NCBI RefSeq assembly: GCF_001886615.1
Contig: NZ_CP018139.1
Coordinates: 2,294,001 to 2,358,000 of the forward strand
Reading direction: 5' to 3'
DNA: 64,000 nt
DNA from: Halomonas aestuarii
GTDB lineage: Bacteria; Pseudomonadota; Gammaproteobacteria; Pseudomonadales; Halomonadaceae
The position numbers were made by a program, and so were the translations under genes. The notes under the pieces were generated by a model. The model had not been told where the DNA came from. It saw nothing but the letters and a program-made list of their open reading frames with translations, and did no database searches. Below are positions 17,089-25,561 of the stretch, in pieces (within the stretch, counting starts at the first letter, position 1; each line of letters opens with the position of its first letter).

Positions 17089-18564
17089 GGGGGAGGAAGA
17101 CGGGATCTGCTCCGCCTCGATCGTCTCGCGGCAGGCGATACGCGGGCTCGCCTGCCGAGGGGCATCAATGAGCAGGGCGCGCTCGAACGCGTCCAGCCGA
17201 CCGGCGCGCCCCCGGGCCTCGATCACCACCTCGCCGCCCCGGTTGCGCACCTGGCCCGCGAGGTCCAGCCGGCTGGCCAGGCGCTGGACGAAGGGGCGAA
17301 ACCCCACCCCCTGGACGCCGCCGGCCAGCACCCAGCGGCGCGCCACCAGGTCGGGCGCCGGCTCCTCCGGGGTGGTCTCGTCCTGGACTGTCTTGTCCGG
17401 GGCTGTCTCGTTCGGGGCAGCGTCGACGGAGGTGGCGGCGATTCGCCGGGCGGGCGGCGTCTGGGCCGAGCGGACGCCGCTCGCCCACCAGATCCGGCAG
17501 GCGCCCTCGTCGGAGACCATGCAGGGGCCCACCGGGTGATCCGGGTGACAGGCGCTGCCGTAGAGCCGGCACTCCGGCGGCCGGATCCGGCCCAGCACCA
17601 CCTCGGCGCAGTCGCAGCCGGCCGGCATCTCGCCGCGGCGGGCGTAGGCGGCCTCGAACACTTCGGGAAACTGCCGGCGGGCATCGCGGTGGGCGAGGGC
17701 GTCCGTGCAGGCATAGCCCGAGTCGGGAAGGGCGCCGATGCCGCGCCAGTTGGCGGCGGTGATGTCGAAGGTCGCGGCGATCATCTCCCGCGCCCGGGGG
17801 TTGCCGTCGGCGGTGACGCACTGCGGGTAGGCGTTGTCCAGCCGGGGGGCCTGGTCGAGCGCCTGTCGGAGCACCGCGTGCAGGCCCTCCAGGATCAGGC
17901 CGGGGGTGAAGCCGGCCACGGCGGTGGGCAGCGCGTGTGACTCGGCCACGAAGCGCCACTGATCGGCGCCCATGATCGTCGCCACATGGCCCGGGGCGAT
18001 CAGCGCATCGAAGCCGGCCCGGCCATCCTCCAGCAGGTGGGCGATGGCCGGCCAGGTCTGGCGGGCACTGAGCAGCAGCAGCAGGTTGTCCGGCAGGTCG
18101 GGTCGCGAGAAGAGGGCGGCGATGGGGGCGGTGGTCGTCTCGAAGCCGGCGGCGAAGAAGACCACCTTCTGGTCGGGATGCTGGCGGGCCAGGGCCAGCA
18201 CCTCGCCAGGGGAGGCCACCGGGACCACCCGGCCGCCGAGGGCCCGGGCCGCCTGGAGGGAGCGGGGCTCCCGCTTGGGCGCATTGCAGGGAACCCGCAC
18301 CATGTCGCCGAAGGTGGCGACGATGACGTCGTCCTGAAGGCTCAGTGCCACCGCGGCATGGATATCCTCCTCCGGGCAGACGCAGACAGGGCAGCCTGGC
18401 CCCGGGATCAGCTCCAGGTAGTCGGGCAATACCTTGCGCAGGCCGGCATGGGTGATGGTGCGCTCATGGCCGCCGCAGACGTTCATGATCCGCAGGCGGC
18501 CCGACGAGGGCCGGGGCAGGGCACGGATCCGCGACAGCCACTCGCCCGGAGACGGCGTCGTCAT
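17077..18564 (-). CDS. hypD: HypD fused in frame to the HypF acylphosphatase domain
   Basis: A 495-aa reading frame. Residues 1 to about 372 are HypD, the scaffold for Fe(CN)2CO assembly: NVCGGHERT, GPGCPVCVCPEED and the C-terminal 4Fe-4S cysteines (CDCAEVVLG, CRLYGSACHPDHPVGPCMVS). No stop follows. A Pro/Glu/Thr-rich linker leads into an acylphosphatase domain (LAGGVQGVGFRPFVQRLA, then VRNRGG with the catalytic Arg and Asn) that belongs to HypF. The frame then ends at a TGA (17077-17079), shortly after the point where it would have to shift to continue into HypF. A GTG at 17346 could start HypF independently. The ATG at 18564 overlaps the hypB stop. Confidence 0.82.
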   Translation of the reverse strand: MTTPSPGEWLSRIRALPRPSSGRLRIMNVCGGHERTITHAGLRKVLPDYLELIPGPGCPVCVCPEEDIHAAVALSLQDDVIVATFGDMVRVPCNAPKREPRSLQAARALGGRVVPVASPGEVLALARQHPDQKVVFFAAGFETTTAPIAALFSRPDLPDNLLLLLSARQTWPAIAHLLEDGRAGFDALIAPGHVATIMGADQWRFVAESHALPTAVAGFTPGLILEGLHAVLRQALDQAPRLDNAYPQCVTADGNPRAREMIAATFDITAANWRGIGALPDSGYACTDALAHRDARRQFPEVFEAAYARRGEMPAGCDCAEVVLGRIRPPECRLYGSACHPDHPVGPCMVSDEGACRIWWASGVRSAQTPPARRIAATSVDAAPNETAPDKTVQDETTPEEPAPDLVARRWVLAGGVQGVGFRPFVQRLASRLDLAGQVRNRGGEVVIEARGRAGRLDAFERALLIDAPRQASPRIACRETIEAEQIPSSSPDRS

Positions 18565-19367
18565 GGGGCAGTCGATGCCAGGTGGCCGGGAAGGCCGGGA
18601 CGCGTCAGCAGGCGTTCCCCGTCCGGCGAGGGCGCCGGGCGGAACGGTCGGCGCCGCTCGGCCAGGCCGGCCTCGAGCCACTCGAGCCAGGCATCGAGCG
18701 GCCCCGACTTGCTGCTCAGCGCCATCACCGGGGCGGCGGAGGCGAGCCGGTGCATGTGCTCCTTCACCGCCTCGACGTCGAAGTCGTCGAGGACCGGCAA
18801 GAGGTCGGTCTTGGTGACCAGCACCAGGTCGCTTGAGCGGAACATGACCGGGTACTTGAGCGGCTTGTCGTCGCCCTCCGGGGTGGACAGCAGGGTGACG
18901 TTGGCATGCTGGCCCAGGTCGAAGCTCGCGGGGCAGACCAGGTTGCCGACATTCTCGATGAACAGGATGTCCAGTTCGTCCAGCGACAGCGCGTGGGCCG
19001 CGCGGTGCACCATCGTCGCATCCAGGTGGCAGGCGCTGCCCGTGGTGATCTGGACCGCCGGCACCCCCTTGGCGCGGATGCGGCGGGCATCGTTTTCGGT
19101 CTCCAGATCGCCCTCGATCACCGCCAGCCGGTGGCGGCCGCCCAGCGCCTCGATGGTGGCCTCCAGCAGGCGGGTCTTGCCGGCGCCGGGCGAGGACATC
19201 AGGTTGACGACCAGCAGGCCGGCACGGTCGAAGTGCTCGCGGTTGTGACGCGCGGCCGCGTCGTTGTGGGACTTCAGGCCCTCGAGCACCTCCACGGTGT
19301 GGACATCATGCTCGGTCGAGGCATGCTGAAGGTGGTCGGGCAGGGCACAGCCGCAGGTCTGGCACAC
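18561..19367 (-). CDS. hypB: Hydrogenase nickel-incorporation GTPase HypB
   Basis: A 268-aa GTPase of the SIMIBI class. The N-terminal metal motif MCQTCGCALP is present, the P-loop is SSPGAGKTRLLE, and DVHTVEVLEGL precedes it. Later motifs include EGDLETENDARRI and the LVTKTDLL guanine-specificity element. HypB works with HypA to load nickel into the hydrogenase large subunit. It lacks a long polyhistidine stretch, so it is not a nickel-storage type. The C-terminal 30 residues are longer than usual. It overlaps hypD by four bases. Confidence 0.93.
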   Translation of the reverse strand: MCQTCGCALPDHLQHASTEHDVHTVEVLEGLKSHNDAAARHNREHFDRAGLLVVNLMSSPGAGKTRLLEATIEALGGRHRLAVIEGDLETENDARRIRAKGVPAVQITTGSACHLDATMVHRAAHALSLDELDILFIENVGNLVCPASFDLGQHANVTLLSTPEGDDKPLKYPVMFRSSDLVLVTKTDLLPVLDDFDVEAVKEHMHRLASAAPVMALSSKSGPLDAWLEWLEAGLAERRRPFRPAPSPDGERLLTRPGLPGHLASTAP

Positions 19368-19394
19368 GATGGGGCTCCTTCTTGCTCGGTGGGG

Positions 19395-19772
19395 CTAGGG
19401 ACTCGACGGGACGGAAGGGGCGGCGATAGGCGCGGCGAGGTCGACGCTCACCAGCAGCAGCTCGTCGCCGCCGGTCAGCCGGGTCTGCCAGTGGCCACAG
19501 AGGGGGCAGCTGAGGTCGTTGACCCGGGCCTCGGCCTCCCGCTCGCAGCGGGGGCAGTGCACCCGCACCGGCGAGGTCGTCATCTCCAGCCGCGCGCCCT
19601 CGGCGGCGGTATGGCGGCTGGCCAGCGGAAAGGCCTCGCGCATCAGCTCGGCCTCGACGCCGGAGAGCGGGCCGATGCGCACGCAGACGCGACGTATGCC
19701 TGGCGCGCCATGCTCGGCGGCGACCAGTGTGGCCTGGCGGACCAGCGACCGGCACAGGCTCAACTCATGCAC
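19395..19772 (-). CDS. hypA: Hydrogenase nickel chaperone HypA
   Basis: A 125-aa protein. The start is the GTG at 19772, which gives the invariant N-terminus (M)HELSLCRSLV that supplies the nickel ligand His2. No other in-frame start does so. A zinc ribbon of two CxxC pairs (CPRCE and CPLCG) is present. HypA delivers nickel to the large subunit together with HypB. The gene overlaps the end of hypC by eight bases, with GGAG 10 bases before the start. The C-terminus is about ten residues longer than in typical HypA. Confidence 0.9.
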   Translation of the reverse strand: MHELSLCRSLVRQATLVAAEHGAPGIRRVCVRIGPLSGVEAELMREAFPLASRHTAAEGARLEMTTSPVRVHCPRCEREAEARVNDLSCPLCGHWQTRLTGGDELLLVSVDLAAPIAAPSVPSSP

Positions 19773-20019
19773 CTTGCGGGGCTCCGTCGTCCGGGTCGCC
19801 GGCGGCATCCATCTCGTCGAGCAGTCGCCAGGTCTCGAGGGCATCGTCGGGATGCAGTCGCTGCAGGGCGTAGCCGACATGCACGATGACGAAGTCGCCC
19901 ACGGCGAGGGCCTGGTCCTGGACCAGCATCAGGTCGATATCGCGTTCGATGCCGCGGGAGGTCGCTCGCGCCGTGTCGCCGTCGAGGCGGGTGATCTGCA
20001 TGGGTATCGCCAGGCACAT
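19765..20019 (-). CDS. hypC: Hydrogenase maturation chaperone HypC
   Basis: An 84-aa HypC/HybG-family protein. The start at 20019 gives MCLAIPMQI, with the essential Cys2 that binds the iron precursor and HypD. The core continues with the VGDFVIVHVGYAL motif. It shuttles the Fe(CN)2CO unit from the HypCD complex to the large subunit precursor. As the first gene after a sigma70-like promoter candidate, it probably begins an 11-gene operon ending with the maturation protease at 9234. Confidence 0.93.
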   Translation of the reverse strand: MCLAIPMQITRLDGDTARATSRGIERDIDLMLVQDQALAVGDFVIVHVGYALQRLHPDDALETWRLLDEMDAAGDPDDGAPQGA

Positions 20020-20071
20020 GGTCGGTGGTCGGGCTCCCTCGTCGGGTGGGGTGAGGCACTCGCGTAACTGC

Positions 20072-20101
20072 ACTATAGAAGATCGCTTTCCCCGACGTCA
20101 G
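20072..20101 (-). promoter_or_regulatory. Candidate sigma70 promoter of the hyp-hydrogenase operon
   Basis: On the minus strand, CTGACG (20101-20096) and TATAGT (20077-20072) are separated by 18 bases and lie about 55 bases before the hypC start. This resembles a -35/-10 pair. No sigma54 GG-N10-GC element was noticed. The call comes from reading the sequence, not from a scored model. Confidence 0.4.
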
Positions 20102-20160
20102 ACCCTTCCCCGCCCGATGGCGCCGATCCGGGTGATGGGCGCCACTTTCTGGTATCCTCC

Positions 20161-21636
20161 TTGATCCACATCATCCCTACAGGGCCCTGGCCCGACGGCC
20201 CCGCCGTCCGCTCTTCCCCTCAGCATCTCAGGTCACTCCCCTTGTCCGATTCCTCTGCCGACTTCGCCGCGCTGCCGCTGGCGCCGGAACTGCTGTCCAA
20301 TCTCGCCACGCTGGGCTACCGCACCATGACGCCGATCCAGGCCGAGAGCCTGCCACCGATGCTGGCGGGACGCGACGTCATCGCCCGGGCCAGGACCGGC
20401 TCGGGCAAGACCGCGGCCTTCGGCCTGGGGCTGCTCTCGCGGCTGACGCTCTCGAGCGCCCGGGTGCAGGGGCTGGTGCTCTGCCCGACCCGGGAGCTCG
20501 CCGACCAGGTGGCCGGCGAGCTGCGTCGCCTGGCGCGCAGCCTGCCCAACGTCAAGGTGCTGACCCTGTGCGGCGGCGCTCCCCTGGGGCCGCAGCTCGC
20601 TTCGCTGGCGCATGGCGCGCATGTCGTCGTCGGCACCCCGGGGCGGGTGGAGGAGCACTTGCGCAAGGGCTCGCTCGACCTCTCAGGGCTCGAGACCCTG
20701 GTGCTGGACGAGGCCGACCGGATGCTGGACATGGGCTTCCAGGCCGCCATGGAGGCGATCATCGCCGAGACCCCGCCGAGCCGCCAGATGCTGCTCTTCA
20801 GCGCCACCTATGCCGAGGCCATCCGGCCCATCGCCGAGGGCCTGATGCGCGACCCGGTCACGGTGGAGGTGGTCGAGCCCCATGACGAGACCACGATCCG
20901 CCAGCACTTCTACCGGGTGGCCGACGAATCGGCCCGCTTCGAGGCGCTGCGCCGCCTGCTGCTGCACGTCAGGCCCGCCGCCAGCGTGGTGTTCTGCAAC
21001 ACCAAGCGCGAGACCGACGAGGTCGCCGATGCCCTGAACGAGGCGGGCTTCAGCGCCCTGGCGCTGCACGGCGACCTCGAGCAGCGCGACCGCGACCGCC
21101 TGCTGGTGCTGTTCGCCAACGGCAGCGTCTCGATCCTGGTGGCCACCGACGTGGCCGCCCGCGGGCTGGACATCGATGCCCTGGACGCGGTGTTCAACTA
21201 CCGCATCGCCCGGGAGCTCGAGGTGCACGTCCACCGCATCGGGCGCACCGGCCGCGCCGGGGGCTCCGGAATGGCCTGTACCCTGGTGGCCGAGCAGGAG
21301 GACTACCGGCTGGCGCGGCTCGCCGACTTCCTGGGCGAGACGCTGGAAACGGAGCCGCTGCCTTCCCGCGCGGTCCTGGAGCGTACTCCTGTCACGCCGG
21401 CCATGGCGACGCTCGAGCTCGGTGGCGGCAAGAAGCAGAAGCTGCGCCCCGGCGACATCCTCGGCGCCCTGACCGGCGAGGGCGGGATCGCCGGCGACCA
21501 GGTGGGCAAGATCAAGGTGCTCGCCAACTGCGCCTACGTGGCCGTGCGCCGGGACGTCGTCCGGGCGGCCCTCGACCAGCTGGCCAACGGCAAGCTCAAG
21601 GGGCGCAGCTTCCGGGCCCGTCGCATCCGCGGCTAG
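20161..21636 (+). CDS. dbpA: ATP-dependent RNA helicase DbpA
   Basis: A DEAD-box helicase with all core motifs: the Q-motif region (GYRTMTPIQAESLPP), ARTGSGKTAAF (Walker A), PTRELA, VLDEADRMLDMGF (DEAD), FSATYAEA (SAT), ATDVAARGLD and HRIGRTGRAG. A C-terminal DbpA RNA-binding domain follows (about residues 415-490). DbpA acts on 23S rRNA hairpin 92 during assembly of the large ribosomal subunit. The start is uncertain: the frame opens at TTG 20161, but homology to DbpA begins near TTG 20242 (SDSSADFAALPL). Neither has a strong ribosome-binding site. Confidence 0.9.
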   Translation: MIHIIPTGPWPDGPAVRSSPQHLRSLPLSDSSADFAALPLAPELLSNLATLGYRTMTPIQAESLPPMLAGRDVIARARTGSGKTAAFGLGLLSRLTLSSARVQGLVLCPTRELADQVAGELRRLARSLPNVKVLTLCGGAPLGPQLASLAHGAHVVVGTPGRVEEHLRKGSLDLSGLETLVLDEADRMLDMGFQAAMEAIIAETPPSRQMLLFSATYAEAIRPIAEGLMRDPVTVEVVEPHDETTIRQHFYRVADESARFEALRRLLLHVRPAASVVFCNTKRETDEVADALNEAGFSALALHGDLEQRDRDRLLVLFANGSVSILVATDVAARGLDIDALDAVFNYRIARELEVHVHRIGRTGRAGGSGMACTLVAEQEDYRLARLADFLGETLETEPLPSRAVLERTPVTPAMATLELGGGKKQKLRPGDILGALTGEGGIAGDQVGKIKVLANCAYVAVRRDVVRAALDQLANGKLKGRSFRARRIRG

Positions 21637-21676
21637 CTGGTAGTGTGTCCCCACACATTGCTATCAGGAGGCGTTC

Positions 21677-21955
21677 ATGGCGGAGCCATCATCCCCCGAT
21701 GACTCCCTCACCCTGACCCTGGGACGCGAGGAACTGATCATCCGCCGGCGCTACGAGACGCTGAGCATCTTCAACGATGTGCTGATCGCGCTGTGGTTCC
21801 TGGTCGGCAGCATCCTGTTCCTGTACCCCTCCCAGGAGCACCTGGCGATCTGGATGTTCATCCTCGGCAGCGTCCAGTTCCTGGTGCGCCCGGCGATTCG
21901 CCTGATGCGTCACCTGCACCTGCAGCGCATCCCCCGTCGCGACGGCCACGGCTGA
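21677..21955 (+). CDS. YrhK-like small membrane protein
   Basis: A 92-aa protein with two adjacent hydrophobic segments (about residues 33-52 and 57-70) and a YrhK-type core (RRRYETLSIFNDVLIALWFL). It starts with a clear AGGAGG eight bases before the ATG. The function is unknown. A bidirectional terminator hairpin follows immediately. Confidence 0.7.
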   Translation: MAEPSSPDDSLTLTLGREELIIRRRYETLSIFNDVLIALWFLVGSILFLYPSQEHLAIWMFILGSVQFLVRPAIRLMRHLHLQRIPRRDGHG

Positions 21956-21958
21956 CGC

Positions 21959-21986
21959 CGGCCGGCGCCTTAGGGGGCGCCGGCCG
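21959..21986. terminator. Hairpin terminator between yrhK and the AraC gene
   Basis: An 11-bp perfect GC-rich stem (21959-21969 with 21976-21986) and a six-base loop (TTAGGG). The TAA stop codon of the minus-strand AraC gene lies in the loop and the yrhK stop sits just before the stem. It probably serves both convergent genes; no long U tract is present. Confidence 0.6.
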
Positions 21987-22893
21987 ACGCCCTGGCCTGG
22001 TCGAAGCGCTGGGTGGCCGCGGTCTCGGTGTGGCGGCGATCCTGCAGGGGGCTCGCGCCGAAGGTGCGCTTGTAGTCGCGGCTGAACTGGGCCGCACTGC
22101 GATAGCCCACCGCCTGGGCGGTCTGGCTGACATTCAAGTCGTCATGACTCAGCAGCAGCCGCGCCTTGATCAGCCGCAGCCGCTTCAGGTACTGCAGCGG
22201 AGTGGCGCGGGTGACCTGCTTGAAGTGCTGATGGAACGACGAGACGCTCATGTTGGCCTCCCGGGCCAGGCCCTCCACCGAGGCGACCTGGGTCACGTCG
22301 GCATGCATCTGCGCGAGCACCTGGATGATCTGCGAGTAGTGCCCCTGGTGGTGCACCAGGGCCCGCAACGCCGGTCCCTGCTCGCCCTTGAGGGCCTCGA
22401 AGATCACCTCCCGCACCCGGGCCTCGCCCATCACCCGCGCATCCAGTGGGTCGCCCAGGGCCCGCAGGAGCCTCACCACCGCCTCCTGCATGCTCGCGGT
22501 CATCGCCACCGAGGCCATCGGCAGAGGTTCGCCGTCCCTCGACGCGGTGTCGAGGCCGGTCTCGAGCACAAGTTCGCTGAGCATCGCCGGGTCGATGCGC
22601 ACGGAAAGCCCCAGCAGCGGGGCCTCGGGGGTGGCGAAGGTCTCGCACTCGAAGGGCAGCGGCAGGGTCTGCACCAGGTACTGACCCGGGTCGTAGTGGA
22701 TCTCGCGATCGCCGAGATAGCCGATCTTGCGGCCCTGGACGACGATCACCAGGCTCGGCTCGTACATCAGCGGGGTGCGCGGCACCTGCTGGTGGCAGGC
22801 CATCAGCGAGACCGACGGCACCGCGCTGGGGGTGAACCCATCGCGGTCGATCAGGGGGTCGATCAGCGCTTTCAGGCGGGGAGAAAGCGGCAT
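21970..22893 (-). CDS. AraC-family regulator, YqhC-like
   Basis: A 307-aa protein with an AraC_N cupin-like domain (about residues 25-185: LVIVVQGRKIGYLGDREIHY) and a C-terminal double helix-turn-helix (about 195-295: EGLAREANMSVSSFHQHFKQ and VGYRSAAQFSRDYKRTFG). This is the architecture of YqhC, which in E. coli responds to aldehydes and activates the aldehyde reductase gene yqhD. Here it is divergent from a YahK-type alcohol/aldehyde dehydrogenase, so an aldehyde-response pair is a reasonable inference. Confidence 0.82.
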   Translation of the reverse strand: MPLSPRLKALIDPLIDRDGFTPSAVPSVSLMACHQQVPRTPLMYEPSLVIVVQGRKIGYLGDREIHYDPGQYLVQTLPLPFECETFATPEAPLLGLSVRIDPAMLSELVLETGLDTASRDGEPLPMASVAMTASMQEAVVRLLRALGDPLDARVMGEARVREVIFEALKGEQGPALRALVHHQGHYSQIIQVLAQMHADVTQVASVEGLAREANMSVSSFHQHFKQVTRATPLQYLKRLRLIKARLLLSHDDLNVSQTAQAVGYRSAAQFSRDYKRTFGASPLQDRRHTETAATQRFDQARASAGAP

Positions 22894-23133
22894 GGGCGAA
22901 GTCCTGTCGGGGGATGACGGGCCGGAAACGGCCGTCCGGGGCGACGATTATAGGGCCTCGCGACAACCGGATCATGTCGTTTTTGGCGATAAAGCGATGC
23001 GCCATGCGCCGGTTCCTGGAGGAATAGGCAAGAATCACGCAGGATCGTCTGTCGCGGAGAGGGGCCGGGAGGGCCACAATGGTCGGCCCTCATCATCCGC
23101 ATGAGCCCACTCTCTCAGGAGGACACGGAACCC

Positions 23134-24202
23134 ATGAGCCATCAAGCCAAAGGTTATGCCGCCCATTCGGCCGAGTCGGACCTCGCCCCGTTCAGCTTCG
23201 AGCGTCGCACGCCGCGCCCGGACGACGTGTCCATCGAGATCGACTACTGCGGTGTCTGTCACTCCGACCTGCACTTCGCCCGCAACGACTGGGGCATGAG
23301 CCAGTATCCCCTGGTGCCTGGCCACGAGATCGTCGGCCGCGTCACCGCCGTCGGCAGCGAGGTCACCAAGTACAAGGTCGGCGATGTGGTCGGCGTCGGC
23401 TGCATGGTGGATTCCTGCCGCCACTGCCGTGCCTGCCAGGATGACCTGGAGCAGTACTGCCTGGCAAGGCATGACCATGACCTACGGCAGCCCGGACCGT
23501 CATGACGGCGCCATGACCCAGGGGGGCTACTCCGACTCGGTCGTGGTCAGCGAGCGCTTCGTGGTCTCGGTGCCCGACAAGCTCGACCCCGCCGCGGCGG
23601 CACCGCTCTTGTGCGCCGGCATCACCACCTACTCGCCGCTGCGCCACTACGGCGTCAAGGCCGGCGACCGGGTCGGCGTCATCGGCATGGGTGGCCTGGG
23701 CCACATGGGCGTCAAGTTCGCCAAGGCGCTGGGCTGCGAGGTCACGCTGTTCACCCGCTCGGAGGCCAAGGTCGGCGAGGCCAAGAAGCAGGGTGCCGAT
23801 CACGTCATCGTCTCCACCGACGACGACCAGATGGCGGCCGCGGCCGAGCACTTCGACTTCCTGCTCGACACCGTGCCGGTCCCCCATGACCTCAATCCCT
23901 ACCTCGCCACCCTGAAGTACGACGGCACCCACATCCTGGTCGGCCTGATCCAGGAAGTGGACCCGGCCCTGATGGGCGGCAACCTGGTGATGAAGCGCCG
24001 CGTGCTGGCCGGCTCGCTGATCGGGGGCATGGCGGAAACCCAGGAAGTGCTGGATTTCTGCGCCGAGCACGACATCACCTGCGACATCGAGATGCTCGAC
24101 ATCAAGAACATCAACGAGGCCTACGATCGCATGCAGAAGGGCGACGTGAAGTACCGCTTCGTGATCGACATGGCCACCCTCAAGGACACCCAGCCGGCCT
24201 GA
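23134..24202 (+). pseudogene. YahK-type zinc alcohol dehydrogenase, frameshifted
   Basis: A medium-chain NADP-dependent alcohol/aldehyde reductase split by one extra base. The first part (ATG 23134, AGGAGG upstream) has the catalytic zinc region CGVCHSDLHFARNDWG, GHEIVG and structural-zinc cysteines. It then leaves the family after DDLEQYCLA. Removing the C at 23465 restores LEGMTMTYGSPDRHDG, and the second frame continues with the nucleotide-binding GMGGLGHMG and a normal C-terminus. Without the extra base the protein would be about 355 aa and intact. Either a recent inactivation or a sequencing error fits, since nothing else in the gene is degraded. It is divergent from a YqhC-like regulator. 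Confidence 0.85.
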
Positions 24203-24222
24203 TCCGCCCGGCGCCCCGTCCT

Positions 24223-24260
24223 GCGCCCGCCCCCGGTCCTGCCGCGGGCGGGCGCTTTCG
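24223..24260 (+). terminator. Rho-independent terminator after the alcohol dehydrogenase
   Basis: A ten-base GC-rich stem pairs 24223-24232 with 24246-24255 and is followed by TTTCGT. It lies about 20 bases past the dehydrogenase stop codon. Confidence 0.65.
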
Positions 24261-24428
24261 TATCGGGGCCAGCCGCGAGCAGGTGTCATGGCCCCGTGGC
24301 AAGATAGGCATGCGGAGGGGAATCGTGCCCGTAGTGACTTGTACGCTTCCGCCTCGATCATGAGATGATGTATCAGGCGCCTGGTTCGAAGGCGCGTCAC
24401 CGGCAAGGCAGGGCCCCGTACAGGCGTT

Positions 24429-25331
24429 ATGAAGATACCGAAGAGACTACAACCGCTGGTCGACGATGGCTTGATCGACGAGGTCGAGAGCCAGTTGATG
24501 AGCGGCAAGGAAGCCCAGGTGTTCGTGGTGCGCTCCCATGGCGAGCGACGCTGCGCCAAGGTCTTCAAGGAAGCCAAGCAGCGCAGCTTCAAGCAGGCGG
24601 TGCAGTACCAGGAGGGGCGACGCGAGCGCAACAGCCGTCGCTCCCGGGCGATGGCCAAGAAGACCCGCTACGGCCAGAAGGAGCAGGAGCAGGCCTGGCT
24701 CAACGCCGAGGTCGATGCCCTCTACCGGCTTGCCGCGGCGGACGTGCGGGTGCCCAAGCCCTATGGCTTCATCGACGGCGTGCTGCTGATGGAGATGATC
24801 AGCGATGCCGAGGGGCTGACCGCCCCGCGCCTGGACGACGTGACCCTGAGCGCCGAAGAAGCCCGCGAGTACTACGCCAAGATCCTAGCCGACGTGGTGA
24901 AGATGCTCTGTGCCGGCCTGATTCACGGCGACCTGTCCGAGTTCAATGTGCTGCTGGCCGCCGACGGGCCGGTGATCATCGACCTGCCCCAGGCGGTGGA
25001 CGCCGCCGGCAACAACAGCGCCGAGTGGATGTTCGAGCGTGACGTCGACAACATGCGTCGCTACTTCGGCCGCTTCGCCCCGGAGCTTCTGGCCACCGAC
25101 TACGGCAAGGAGATCTGGGCGCTCTATGAAGCCGGCGACCTGCACCCGGACAGCCAGCTGACCGGCTGCTTCGAGCACGATACCAGCACCGTTGACGTGG
25201 ACGAGCTGATGACCGTGATCGATGACGTGCGCGAGGAGGAGGCCGAACGGCGTGCCGCGCTGAGCGGCGACCGGGAGCCCGGCGTGGAGGAGGCCGCGGC
25301 GGACTGGCGGGCGGCCCACGACGAGCGCTGA
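24429..25331 (+). CDS. RIO1-type serine/threonine protein kinase
   Basis: A 300-aa protein of the bacterial PA4780-like RIO group. Motifs visible are the nucleotide-binding lysine region (RCAKVFKEAKQRSFKQ), the catalytic loop IHGDLSEFNVLL and the metal-binding IIDLPQAVD. The first 25 residues (MKIPKRLQPLVDDGLIDEVE) are a typical start for this group. Cellular substrates in bacteria are poorly known. Spacing from neighbours is over 200 bp on both sides, so it is probably transcribed alone. Confidence 0.82.
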   Translation: MKIPKRLQPLVDDGLIDEVESQLMSGKEAQVFVVRSHGERRCAKVFKEAKQRSFKQAVQYQEGRRERNSRRSRAMAKKTRYGQKEQEQAWLNAEVDALYRLAAADVRVPKPYGFIDGVLLMEMISDAEGLTAPRLDDVTLSAEEAREYYAKILADVVKMLCAGLIHGDLSEFNVLLAADGPVIIDLPQAVDAAGNNSAEWMFERDVDNMRRYFGRFAPELLATDYGKEIWALYEAGDLHPDSQLTGCFEHDTSTVDVDELMTVIDDVREEEAERRAALSGDREPGVEEAAADWRAAHDER

Positions 25332-25402
25332 GGCCGCTGCCTGCCGTTATCGATGTTCCCTCTCATGCTTTCGGCTGGTTTTCCTGTCCTCTCTCTGGTC
25401 GG

Positions 25403-25476
25403 CCCGGGTATCCGGGACTGTACTGGAACACGGCTCAAGAGCTAACGCGGCCAAGGGAGAGCCCCGGATATCCGGG
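25403..25476. repeat. Two near-identical 14-bp palindromes 60 bp apart
   Basis: CCCGGGTATCCGGG (25403-25416) and CCCGGATATCCGGG (25463-25476) differ at one base and start exactly 60 bp apart, in the 230-bp gap before the periplasmic protein gene at 25562. They could be a pair of operator sites. No downstream U tract suggests terminators. Function is not shown. Confidence 0.45.
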
Positions 25477-25561
25477 AGGGCTTTCGCCCTGCCGGCGATG
25501 ACCTGCCTGACGGCGCGGCCAACGCGGCGATGCTCCCTCCCGCATCGGGAGGACAGCGACA

